From Gnetum montanum (Eukaryota > Streptophyta > Gnetopsida > Gnetales > Gnetaceae), in contig MNCI01017481.1 in the NCBI GenBank assembly GCA_015680685.1, forward strand, positions 136,242 through 200,241: 64,000 nucleotides of DNA, given 5' to 3'. The position numbers were made by a program, and so were the translations under genes. Shown piece after piece: positions 13,521 through 24,275 of the stretch. Below the pieces are notes generated by a model. That model had not been told where the DNA came from and did no database searches. It saw only the letters and a program-made list of their open reading frames with translations. How positions within the stretch are numbered: position 1 is the first letter of the stretch; every line of letters starts with the position of its first letter.

Positions 13521-14700
13521 CTTTAGCTAACATAGGCTTTATTAAAAAAATTTCTTTTTACATAGAAAAAGAAATATTTTTTGAGAAAAAATTTCATCAA
13601 ACTTAAGTTTTGATGAAATAAAAACCTTATTCCTAATAAAACTTAGGAAACTATACAAACACAATTTCATACAACTATTTTGTAGGTGCGAAAAGAATAG
13701 TTAAAGGAACTATTTTAGAGATTTTCATATCATGAACCCTTCCATATGTAATTTCATTTGTGATGAATGCTCTTCTTTTCTCTTCTTACCTAGTTGAAGC
13801 CTCAACTTAGTCTTCACCTTTATCTTCAATAATTGTCTTTTTTTTTCTTTTTCTTTGCATCCAACTCCTTGACTACTGATTTTTGAGGTTCTCCCCAACT
13901 AATTACTTCTGTCTCTTGAGACATGAAAGCTTCTCCTCAAAAATAATCTTTAGTAGACTCTTCTTGATATTCATCTTGGGTTATGCATTCATTAAAGCTA
14001 CCCCAAACATTGGAATGTATAGAAAGTCTACCATTGAGAAATCTAAACTCATCTAACAACCAAAGTAGGAAACGGCTCTCACTAGATGCACCATAGGCAG
14101 TTGGCTTGCAATAGGCTCTTAATACATGCTATGAACAACAACCCATAACATATGGGATAAAAAGCCTTCTTATTATCCTCTCTCCAAGAACCATTTTCCA
14201 CCTCATACTTAAGCACTTTCCTTACCTTTTCACTTAGACCTTGAATTGAAAAATGATGCATTTCTAAGCAATTCACATCTCCTTATATAGTGTAAGGTAA
14301 CTTTAAAAGTCCCACCAATTCTACTAACCAATTTTGCCACTTAGCCAAAATTTATTTAATTTCCATTATCATATGGTTGACTAATTTAAATTTCACTATT
14401 TGATTGTTGAAATTAATTCATCACTAAGTAGATATCTAACCATTACTTGTAATTACACTCATCACAAGTAATGATTACTTAGTTACTTGGGATAATATAA
14501 ATCTAATAATTAAACTAACACTTTAAATTAAATATTTTAAACTAATACTCTAACGTATACATGTTTTTATAATATTATATAGACTCATCTAAGAATACAT
14601 ATAGGATATATATGTTACGATTAAATATTATATAAGTCTATATATGTTATTGATTATATATGCTGCTAATAAGCATATACATATATTAATTTATATAGAT
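13521..14700 (-). other. Element D 3' non-coding region
   Basis: AT-rich sequence between integrase and the polypurine tract. A short minus-strand reading frame at 14082-14276 (64 codons) has no recognisable domain. Pyrimidine-rich tracts lie at 13830-13860. Nothing else can be supported. Confidence 0.4.
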
Positions 14701-14719
14701 AGATTTAAGTTGTGAACAG

Positions 14720-15930
14720 TTGTCAAAAATAATGTTTTATATGGAAAATATAACTCTATCTCCTCTATCATCAATAACTTGTAAGTGTACTATGATAATT
14801 GTTTCTTAATCTGAAATGGACTATTCCATGTTGTCAAAAACTTATTTGGCTTCTTCATATTCCATAATAATACAAGATCACTGACTTTAAAAGTTCTTTT
14901 TAGAGCCTTTCTATCAAACCATCTTTTGACTTAAAAAACATTCTTTAGTAAATTATCTTTAGCTTTGTCCATTTTGGCTTCTCTTTTGATGAGCAAAGTC
15001 ATGAAACTTCTATCTTTATTAGTCTTTTCACTATATTTTTGAATAAAATCTAAGGCCAAACTTTTAATCTTATTTGCAATTCCAACTTGAAAACCATAGA
15101 CTAAGTTGTAAACTAATGTTCCAATAGCCTTCTTAAATCTAATACAATCAATCCATAGTGCAAATTGTAAGAAATTTATCCAATTTCCTATATTTCCATC
15201 CATAAACTTCTTAATGTAGGAAATAAGCTTTTCATTTCTAGATTAAGCTAAGCCATTTCATTGAAGATAATAATTTGAAGAAGAAAATAGAAAAATGAAT
15301 TTTTCTAAAACCCATGTTATAAACTCTTTAGATCAAAAAGTAGGTTCATTATTGAATACCAACACTTCAGGTAGACCAAAACAACTTACAATCTAATCTT
15401 CCAAAAACTTAATCATATTTGATGCTAGAATTTTCCTTAGACCCTTTGCTTTGGACCATTTGGTAAAGTAATTAGCAGCTGTGAGAATAAACTTATGCAT
15501 GGATCTCAAAGAAGTAATTGTACTAATAAAATCTAACCCCCATTTCTGAAATGGTCTATTTGCAATTACTAGTTTTAAATGAGCTCTATCCTTTTTGATC
15601 TTTGCTCCATGAATCTAGAATTTGTAACATCTTTGAATTTTAAAACTAATATCTTGATACATACTAGGCCAAAAAAAATTATAGCGAAGTATATGTTGCA
15701 TGGTAGACTTAAGAGATTTGTAAAATAAATTAGAATGATCATGGAATTAGTCTAAGATAGGATTAATTTGATCATTGTGAACACATTCAAACAAAACCCC
15801 TCTAAAATCCTTTTTATATAAGATTGCATCTTTAATTACAAAATTATTTTCTCTTTTGAAGAAAAATCTCCTCTAACTTATGATCAAATTATTTGGAACC
15901 TTTCATGTATCAAGGAATTCTAGAATCTCA
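14720..15930 (-). pseudogene. Element D: integrase remnant (Ty3/gypsy)
   Basis: Read from 15930 downward the peptide shows KKDFRGVLFECVHND with H.H.....C zinc-binding remnants. It then has FQKWGLDFISTITS at about 15550 (first core Asp), then LPEVLVFNNEPTF at about 15380 (Asp replaced), then RNEKLISYIKKFMDG at about 15190. The C-terminal part is VSDLVLLWNMKKPNKFLTTW at about 14890-14830, followed by a .Y.L..IE end as in plant gypsy integrases. Stops are mainly TAG. The order agrees with RNase H upstream at 16.1-16.4 kb. Confidence 0.75.
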
Positions 15931-16089
15931 TCATATTAATTTCTGTCATGAGTCTTAAGAAGACATACTTCATCTTCTCTAGCCATTAACTTGGCTAATC
16001 CCATTTCTTTAATGGTTTTGCACATTTCTAATGAAATCTAAAACTTTGAAGTTTTATGAACCACTTTCCTCTCTTCAATCCAATTTCAT

Positions 16090-16406
16090 TTTGAGCTAAG
16101 AATTTTTTGACTGTAGGCTCTATTAGCATAATGTGAACTAATGAGCTTTCCAAGTAATATTTGAAATGTTGAAGTTCCTTAATAACTAGAAATGCCTATT
16201 TCTCTAAGTCTAAATAATTTAGCTCCAAACCTTTCAACTTATACCCAAGAATTCAATTGATTCATCTTGTCCTTCATCTTTTTGAGTTAAAATGGTGGCA
16301 ACTGAATCATTTGAAGCCAAAGCATATAACCAAAAGTATTCTTTCAATTTTGGCTTTACCAAGTGTGAAGCTTCTTAAATGGCTTTCTTAATTTCTGCTA
16401 AGGCTC
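16090..16406 (-). pseudogene. Element D: RNase H fragment, cut by element T1
   Basis: From 16406 downward the peptide reads ALAEIKKAI, then LVKPKLKEYFWLYALASND, then SVATILTQKDEGQDESIEF. These are the start of a Ty3/gypsy RNase H (usual form ...F.L.TDAS...AAVL.Q) and a following block. The reading continues at 34022 on the other side of T1, where the RT end (TKPLMHMLKKD) lies. T1 therefore interrupted D between RT and RNase H. The acidic residue of the TDAS motif reads ALAS here. Confidence 0.7.
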
Positions 16407-16411
16407 TCTCT
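16407..16411. other. Target-site duplication of T1, left copy (TCTCT)
   Basis: TCTCT directly precedes the LTR start TGAAACACC, and the same five bases follow the end of the right LTR at 34017-34021. Five bases is the usual length for Ty3/gypsy. The low complexity of the word is a mild caution. Confidence 0.7.
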
Positions 16412-18012
16412 TGAAACACCATGGAAATTGTGAATCAGCCTCAGGTGAAGATTCACAATTCAGGCAAAAGTTCGTGATAGAATTTCAGAAGGTGAAACAA
16501 GGCAAAGCAAAGCGAAACGGTGCCCGGCATAAAGTTTCCAAGTTCCTTATAAACTTCAATTTTACTATGTTTTCTGTCTTTATGCTACATTATGAAACAT
16601 AGCGTAATGATGCATAGCGTAATTCTTCTTAACATAGTCTGACGTCAGAAGGTAACTTACTTCGGCAGATTTGGCAAAGCTTAAGGCCTAAGCAGTGTAA
16701 TATGCGACTTCTCGCATATCCTGCTAAGTCTTTTGTCCATGGTTAGATTCACGCTCTGTTACGCAAAGCAGCGTCATGAGCTTTAAAAGGAACCAAAGGG
16801 AAAGTCCAAAGGAAGTGCGATAGATCGACTTCTTTCTTTTTGCAGATTGATCGCCTTATGCTCGTTACGCTACGCAGTGTACATCAGCATAATTTATCGT
16901 CGAGTTGACCATTTTTTACGCTTCATTATACTTTGCTGCATAAATGAGCGTAAAACAGCTTGACTCACTATTTCCATGCTTTGTTATGCTCTGCCACGCG
17001 ACGTAGCATAAACAAGTGTAATACAGCGTAAAGCCGGCTAAAGCACTTACGCATTTTTTCTCCATACGCGCAATACGCTAATAAGCGTATTGTGCGTAAT
17101 CATGAAGCAGCTTTGGTAAAAGTGTTGATAGCGTACATTGCAATGTGACGTGACATAGCCAGTTTGTCAAGTCAATGGCACCCAGAAACTTCGGGACACG
17201 TGTCATCAAGACCGTGTCTTTTCTGCATGTTATAAATACCCCAGTTGGCGAAGAAAGGCAAGGAGGACGGCTGGACATTTTTGAAGAGAGCAGCAGCAGC
17301 TGGAATCTTCAACTTTTGGTAGTTATCATCCTTGAGCAGAAACAAAGGACATTTTCAAGCATTTTTAGCAGCAGGAGTGATCATACCTTTTGGCAAAAAT
17401 ACAGTTCTCCCATTGGTGATCCTTGGCAATTTTGAGTAGAGACTATCTAAAGCGAAGAAGATAGATCAAAGATCGAGAGATCATCTGGTGCGGTTGGCAA
17501 GATCTATTGATCAGACACAGTTGGTTGATAAACATCTGAGCTTGACCTTCCTTGCACTCCATCTTTGGCTTATAAGGTAGACCGAGCTCCATTCTGCACT
17601 CCTTGTTAAACAGTTTTCTTATTATTTTGTGTATGTTTCGCACAAGATAATCGAAGTCTTCCCATTATAATTTTGTCTAGAAGATACTCGTTCTTTCGGG
17701 TCAAAGTACAGATCTTGAAATCACGCATTTCTCTTAGATCTGATTCCCTTTTGTCGCATTAACGTTATCATTATTGCAATTTATTTACATCGTTTTCCTC
17801 TCCTTTCGCAATCTATCGAATCAAATCGTTCCATGAAACACCTATAATCTTCGTCTATTTACTGATTTAGTAAGTCCTTGTTCGATTGACAAGACCGTTC
17901 AAGGCACTACGGATTCGTTTTCTCCAGCACAGCCCTCGCACGGATCCGTGGTTAAGACTGTGTACACGGATTTTATTTGGTATTCCAGCTGCCAACATTT
18001 TTCGTTGTTACA
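16412..18012 (+). mobile_element. T1 (Tat-lineage Ty3/gypsy) 5' LTR
   Basis: Near-identical repeat of 32431-34016. It starts TGAAACACC and ends GTTGTTACA. The two copies differ at roughly one base in ten over the first 200 bases, mostly by transitions at CpG or CHG sites. U3 has a very dense cluster of TTACGC/GCGTAA (at least nine copies between 16.59 and 17.10 kb). A TATA box lies at 17231. The internal region starts at 18013. The TGAAACACC start is shared with T2 at 52980. Confidence 0.92.
17231..17238 (+). promoter_or_regulatory. TATA box of T1 5' LTR
   Basis: TATAAATA followed by CCCC, preserved in the 3' LTR at about 33250 and with the same form, TATAAATACC, in the LTR of T2 at 53851. 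Its position, about 820 bases into the LTR, marks the probable U3/R transition. Confidence 0.65.
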
Positions 18013-18018
18013 ATTTTC

Positions 18019-18037
18019 TAGCACTAGAAGGAGGGCC
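18019..18037 (+). other. T1 primer binding site
   Basis: TAGCACTAGAAGGAGGG lies six bases after the LTR end. T2 has TGGCACTAGAAGGAGGG at the same position, so the T1 copy has one change in the TGG that pairs with the tRNA CCA end. Element D has a related TAGCACTAGAGG on its minus strand. I do not recognise which tRNA this pairs with. Confidence 0.6.
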
Positions 18038-18262
18038 TAGGCTCCAATTTGTATTTTTACAGGTAGCCCTGTAAGCGATCTATACCCGTGTTGCCAAAAC
18101 GTAAACGTAATACCTCTAGGGAAGTTTACAAAAAGCGTGCGGTGTAGATCGATCACAGTAACAATTCCTTTGGAATCCTACAGGGTAGAAAGCCTAATCG
18201 TGATCTTCTTTGTCCATCGCTTTTTGGATCTAGTCACTTGTCACCGTTAATCTATTTGACCA

Positions 18263-20272
18263 ATGGATTCTGCATACACAACCACAGCCACCATGATTAC
18301 CACTGACTCGGGTGCCACATTTGTGAATCCCATCGCCGCCACTGGACCAGCCTCTGGTGTTATAGGACCTCAGGGACCGTCGCATCGGTCATTGAGACTA
18401 CAGGGCAAAGACCCCACATTTACTGTCGTGACCCCTGAAGAATATAACTTTATCTGCATCAAGATCCAGGTAAAGCTTACCCTTAGCTGAGCCAAAATCG
18501 AGGCGAAGCGAAATTTTGAGATGATCCACTGAGGGGGTCAGTATTTTACCCCTACCACCTACGACATCATCCCCCTGACGAAACATCACCATGAAATCAT
18601 AACACAGTTGGTCATGGCTAGGAGCCAGGCTACACGGGCTATGCTCAAACCCTAGACTGGGGGGGAAGAAGATGAAAAATTTGCAGCCTAGTCTGAACAT
18701 TCATACCATACTCTGAGCCCCCATACCTACATAAATCCCTTATTCCCTCTCAATGGAGAAGCGACCCATCTTGATCCCACCATGACCACACAAACTCACA
18801 TTCCTGTCATCTCGCAAGCCACTACGCAGTCATCTGGGCTGCAAGTGCAAATACCCCAAAATAACATGGGGGCGGTCTCATCACCACGCGTAATCAGCAT
18901 TCCATCGGTGGTCCCAGCATCCACCGTGCCCTATTTCATCCCTCAGATCCTACCCCATGCCATATCTAAAACTCACCCAGTGCAAAATCAAGCACAAACT
19001 TTATCGCTACCGCCTCCTCTAACCCAACAGATCACAGCCATCGTTCAGGCACAGACATCTATCCAACAGCCCGCCGTGAGTCAGTGGATCATCCCCGTGG
19101 CACAACATAACCAGTCTGCGGTATATGGCGTGCAACCCCCAGTTGCACCCACAACGCATGTTCCACAAATGGTCCCACAATATCCTTATCATCTCTATTG
19201 TACACACACAACGGTGGCCAATCTCTCTTCTCAAACTAGTGGGTGGTGGTCCTCACAGGCACCTCCGTCTGCAGGGATCCCCGTCGTGCCATCTGCCAGC
19301 CAAACCATCCCTCCATTCCCTTTACCTGGTGCAACTCTTGCAAGTCAACCCCCTGCTCCTCCTACACAAACATCTTCATCAACAGGCTTAGATCAAGCAT
19401 TCTTACTTATTCAGACCCTCACCGAGGAGGTTAGACACCTTAAGGCCGTTGGCTCAGACACTATACAAATCATGGATTTCTATCAAGATGATCCCATTAG
19501 TCCAACGGTCCCCATGTTGTTGTTGCCCCTGAGGATGTCTCTACCCCATTTTACTAAATATAATGGGGAGGGAGATCCCAACGCCCACCTGGTCACCTTC
19601 AGATTTGAATCTTTATTGTTATAGCAGTGGCCTCACACAATTATCCGCGTCTTTGCGATGTCTCTAGCAGGGAAAGCTTTGGATTGGTATCGAGCCCTCC
19701 CTCGCTCTTCCATCTCAACCTTGGAAGAGCTCCTGACACAATTTGTGACTCGCTTTAAATACAACCTAAAGCTGGATGTCACATTAGATCAACTTATGGG
19801 AGTGAAATAGGACCCGCTCGAACCAGTCCAAAAGTTCATACAGCGATGGAGTGCTACTTTGAACAAAATCCGTGAGCCAATCGCGGAGGCCCATTTGCAG
19901 GCCATATTCAAAGGAGCAGTTAATGATTTCATTAAGTCTAAGTTGTATTACCTTTTCCCCAGCTCGTTACATCAGGCCTTCGCCCAGACTAAAAGCATCC
20001 AAGATGCTGCAAAGGCTAGCAAAGACCCGGCGTATGTCGCCTACAAGAACGCTAACAACAAGGGTAAGGATAAAGGGAAAACAACAACAACGACGATCGC
20101 TGCGCTGGCTGAAGGCACTAAGAACAAAAACAAGAAGGCACCTACGACATCACCCAAGACCACGACTAGTGCGAGCAACACCAGCCAAGACACATCTGCC
20201 GCTGAAAAGCCCCCCAGCCAAAACCAAACTTTGAGCATAAAGATCGTTCAAAGTATACAGCCCTCCTTGTAA
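18263..20272 (+). pseudogene. T1 gag (capsid part), frame broken by stops
   Basis: The start ATG at 18263 gives MDSAYTTTAT, with a block RSLRLQGKDPTFTVVTPEEY that is matched in T2 (QSLRLQGKDSTYVTLTPEQY). A Gln/Pro-rich linker (18782-19390) and the capsid-like core follow: LPHFTKYNGEGDPNAHLVTF at about 19540 and LAGKALDWYRALPRSS at about 19664, then FVTRFKYN. This is the Retrotrans_gag pattern. The C-terminal part is Lys/Thr-rich. The same frame carries stops at about 18488, 18530, 18654, 18690, 19622, 19808 and 20270, mostly TAG. Just before the last one the reading moves to another frame, where KDRSKYTALLVKHLELL continues, implying a one-base indel near 20.2 kb. Confidence 0.8.
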
Positions 20273-21036
20273 AACATTTGGAACTGTTGAAGCAACTATT
20301 AGGGGTAGGATACATTCAGCCTAAGAAGGTATCCGAAGAAGCTCTGAAGCATCATAGATGTCATTTTGAACTACTGAAGTATCCTTCTTTAGCCCTACCT
20401 GATGAACCACCAATTCCGAGGTCTTTCATGCTGGACCGCTTCTGTGACTACCACCAGTTGTGTGGTCATGATACAGATTACTTCTGGGCATTGAAAGATG
20501 ATATTCAATGGATGATTGATGAGGGTTCACTCAAATTATATGGCAGTAGTCCAACGTGTCCGGAAAACCAAGCATTGCATGTGTACAAAGATCCGTTGAA
20601 CGCAAACAACGCACCCTACACAATCAACGTGGTGAGTACGGATAGTGAAAGGAAGGTACCTCCAAAACAACCTTTTGTTTTACGCGTGCCTACCAATTCA
20701 CCTAGGGGGACAAGCTTTTCACTGGTAGCTAGTGGTGTCTCAAGGCCACCCTTCATCATCCGGGCACCTTCTCCAGATTCAACTCAGCCTCCCAGCAACA
20801 GTAAAGCCGTGGCTATGTCCGCGCCCTCACCTAAGGCACCTTTCATTCTCAAGGTGCCAAAATCACTGGCTGCCCCTTTTACGCAGGGGCAAGCCTCTAA
20901 CAGAAATCACAAACCATCACCTAATAAAAAAAAGGAAGGGGATGAGTCTAGTAATGCCGCAAAAAATCACCTTACGCTAGGCTTCGCTAGGCCCAGGCCC
21001 TTGGCCTCTGTCCCTACGTCTGCGCCTCATGGGTAG
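20236..21036 (+). pseudogene. T1 gag C-terminal part with zinc-knuckle-like motif
   Basis: Continues gag in the next frame. RFCDYHQLCGHDTDYFWALK at about 20435-20495 is the Tat-type knuckle (C..H....H....C), in which the last Cys position reads Phe. T2 has FCEYHQWCSHGTDYC at the same point, keeping the Cys. Downstream is a Pro-rich tail with repeats of PFI(L/I)(R/K)VP (three to four copies, 20680-20890), also present in T2. It ends with a TAG at 21036, and protease follows in the same frame. Confidence 0.7.
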
Positions 21037-22065
21037 GACAAGGGTACAAAAGCACAGCCACCTCCCCTTAGCAAGAAAAAGAGCAACCCTCCGACCGACT
21101 CCATTCCACCCAAGGAGATCCGTCTCTTAGGGCAAATGGAAGAAGACAGAGGGGACAAACAAGCCAGTAAAGAACGGGATCTCCTCGATGTGTTTACGCT
21201 GGTCAAACAGGCTCTGAAAAAAAACACAACACTAAGCCTCTATGACCTGCTCATGATGTCTCAAAAACACCGTGAGGCCATGGTCCACATGCTGACATCC
21301 ATACCTATGGAGGAAAGCTTACCAGCGGAGGAGGAAGCGATACACGCTGTCATGTTTTCCTCCGACACTGAGCGACCTAAACCTACCTTGTTGACCTTTC
21401 ATGATGAATCCATCAAAGATGATCCTGAGAAAGGTCAAGTGACAACTAAACCCATGTTTATCACCATTCGGGTTGGTCAATATCAAATCCGGGGGGTGCA
21501 CGTGGACGACGGCGCAACTACAAATGTCATTCCTTATCCCATCATTGATAGGTTGGGTCTGGTCGACCAGATCAGTCCCATAATGATAACGTGTGTAAAT
21601 TCATCCAACAGAGCATGGGTTCAAGTCAAGGGGATGGTGTGCATCGAATTTGTGGCAGGGGATCAATTCCCAACGGACGCTACATTCCTTGTCGTCGAGG
21701 AGATGCCCGGGTTCAACTTAATTCTAGGGATGTCCTAGCTAGTCCAACTAAGGGAAGTTTCATCACCAATCCATCAGGAAATATACCTACCCTATGCAGG
21801 GGGAGAGGTTGTAATACGCGGTGACAAAATCACCCCCAGGACTGTCAACAATATCGAAGAGGAATGGGATTCGTAGATAGAAACATCAGATGATCAAACC
21901 CATCCCCGAATCCCTGAACAAACTGAAACGAATGATGACAGATTAGCCTGGGCCAACCTGCCATTTCAGGACGATGGTGTGGAAGAGTCAGACAGCAAAC
22001 CTCCCCATCCTTACGCATCACTGAACGTAAGGGCCATCAAGAAACAATTACAAATTAGTGATTGA
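21037..22065 (+). pseudogene. T1 aspartic protease and end of first sense polyprotein
   Basis: The peptide PPKEIRLLGQMEEDRGDK at about 21108-21160 is matched in T2. The active-site region is QIRGVHVDDGATTNVIP (about 21485-21530), and the flap/second half ends FNLILGMS.LVQL, where a usual Trp codon is TAG (21736). A tail rich in acidic residues reaches a stop at 22063-22065. This is homologous to 57481-58605 in T2. A GTAAGG donor-like site lies on a codon border at 22027, three residues after YASLN, and T2 has a GT at the matching codon border. Confidence 0.8.
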
Positions 22066-22290
22066 TCTAAATGGCATTTACGCACATCTTAACGTCTTTA
22101 CTAATTTTTCCTTTTACGCTTAGCAGTTTGCATTGTCAATCTTCTTTAATATATTCATACATATTTATGCTTGCTATTCATTACGCCATTCACATTTCTT
22201 TATATATGCTATTTACGCTCCTTGATCATTTTAATGCAATTACGCAGAAATGTACATTATTATCAATTACGCTTCCAAACTTACGCATAG

Positions 22291-22505
22291 GGCCCGCAAT
22301 GGCCTTAAACTAGTTGTGGCCCGCAATGGCCTTAAACTAGTAGTGGCCTGCAATAGCCTTAAACTAGTAGTGGCCCGCAACGGTCTTAAAATAGTCGTGG
22401 CCCGCAACGGCCTTAAACTAGCTGTGGCCCACAACGGCCTAAAACTAGTGATGGCCCGCAACAGCCTAAAACTAGTGATGGCCTGCAATGGCCTTAAAGT
22501 AGCAA
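22291..22505 (+). repeat. 27-bp tandem repeat after T1 protease (eight copies)
   Basis: Unit CGCAATGGCCTTAAACTAGT plus GTGGCC, repeated eight times with substitutions. Because 27 is divisible by three and there are no stops, both strands read open here; I do not consider these coding. The TTAAACTAG core recalls the TAAACTGGCA core of the array after integrase (30.7-31.2 kb) and the arrays of T2. Confidence 0.9.
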
Positions 22506-22694
22506 TTCCATTTCACAGCAATGTAACTTATTCTAAACCTTTGACAACTACATTTACGCTTTGCAAATAAAGATATAAAACTAAAATAAAATAAATAACA
22601 TTTAACACCATACAGAAGATCTTAGTGCCAATCTTTTCAACATTCATGTAACCATTGTTCAATTCCAATCAATAAAATCATGCGTAAGTTATAG

Positions 22695-24275
22695 TTACGC
22701 ATTCCCCTTGGTGCCACTATCACCTGTATCCCTTAGGTCAGTCTCTAAGCCTAATAAATCATCCTCAAGTGGGTCGTCCTTCTTACAAGGTATTCCTTCA
22801 CGAGGAATGCCATCCCCACGAGGCCCTTGCTCCAATGTCGGCTCCACAAGAGGACGCTCTTCGCTATTACGCTCCTCTTCTTCTGCTTATTCCCCACCCT
22901 GTTCTCCTTTGCCCTCCAATTCTTGTACTTGTATACAGCAAATACATTAGCAAAGACTTGAACCCGTAATCAGAAAATTTAAATTCAATAATGTTTAAAC
23001 TTACTCCCGACGGCCCTGCTTCCGCAGCAAAAGGAAGCTATTCTAAACTGACCCATAGACGCTACATAATCTCATCTTCCGTTAGTTCAGACCATTCATC
23101 GTTCCCCATAGCAGCTCCAACCTTCACCTTCCCCTTTTCCACACTAGTCCAGTGAGGCAGATCAAGGAAGAAAGTAGGGACAGTAGTCTCGTCCCCAGGA
23201 AGAGTCATTTCTCTTTCCAATGACGCGTTTACTGTCACCTGCTCCTGAAACTTCTCAAAAGCTTGGGATGCGCCAATGACATCAAGGAATACCCGCAAGG
23301 ATTGAGCTTCCACAGCAAAATCATGGTAATGCTAAAGATAAGTGAGATACTCTCGCTTATACAGATGCTTGTGATCTTTTTCCTTCTGCCCCCACTCCTG
23401 CACACTTGCACAGAAATCCTTCCAGTCTTGGCTTTTCTAAGATAACAGCTCTATCTGCATCCGCTGCTCCACCAACTCCTGACTGGTTTGCACACTGTTC
23501 CTGACTTCAATCCAGTAGCGGGAGTAGTTAATAACAGCTGTGTGCCAGTCCTCATCACCCGTTGCTCGTGCCTGTAGGAACTCGCATTGCGATTTTAAGT
23601 CTCCAACCTCTTTGGCCAGAGACTCCTTCTCCCTCTCTGACCTCTGCAACCTTTTCCAGAGGTCTTCATTGACACTCTTACTCTCCCACAAGGAGTGAGT
23701 CGAGCGTAACACACATTTACGGATCTCCTCATAAATGCTACATGGCACGACCGCCCCGTCAGATGGAGGCTCCACTGTGTCCAAATCAATGGGCTCTGTT
23801 GGGTCCCATCGAAGGCGAGCTCCTGATAGCAAACATTATCAGTATAAATGAAACATTACCACTTTCTAATAAAATAAACCTATTATAGTTATAACATACC
23901 AGCTCCAGGATCGATGCGCTTGAGGCGCTCTATCATATCGCTGACAACGCCTTCAATGAAGGCGAATTTGTCAGGAAACTCTCTCCATGTTCTACTCACA
24001 GAGGCAGACGTGGATACATCTTCTTCACCTATAGCATAATTTAGTTAAAAATCCTAATTATTAACAAAAATCAAGACATCCAATGTGCTTATTACCTCTG
24101 CCAGTTACAGTGGGGGGTGCGTCGACAATTCCCGCCTCCTCCCTCTCCTCACGCACAAGAGTCTGTGCATCGCTAGTCCTAACAGCTGGGGGTTCTTCTT
24201 CCAAAATTGAGGCCCCTTCTCCATGACTTAATATCACTGCCCCTGTCTCAGGGGTCAACTGCTCTGTAGGTCTCG
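22695..24275 (-). CDS. Antisense gene, exons 5-8: coiled-coil and acidic C-terminal part
   Basis: Exon 5 is acidic (GEGASILEEEPPAV, VREEREEAG). Exon 6 has WREFPDKFAFIEGVVSDMIE, matched by WPKIPSKIEFVKGIVDDVVA in T2. Exon 7 contains RLRWDPTEPIDLD, a heptad-like coiled coil (KRLQRSEREKESLAKEVGDL) and WHTAVINYSRYWIEV, then KDHKHLYKRE and LPHWTSVEKGKVKVG. T2 has WHTSEITYACYWTIL, KDHKHQYKKW and CPTWTSVDKGKTLTG. The TAG at 23062 falls where T2 reads Gln, so the frame runs on to an acidic last exon ending SGTKGNA (stop TAA at 22697-22695). A coiled coil suggests oligomerisation. Confidence 0.65.

Noticed and set aside
17175-17435. Open frames within the T1 LTR (86 codons, and opposite ones)
   Set aside because: They lie in the R/U5 part after the TATA box, show no domain and differ between the two LTR copies.
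22250-22570. Repeat protein of nine-residue units (ARNGLKLVV)
   Set aside because: A direct consequence of a 27-bp tandem repeat without stops; it is open on both strands and not kept in T2.
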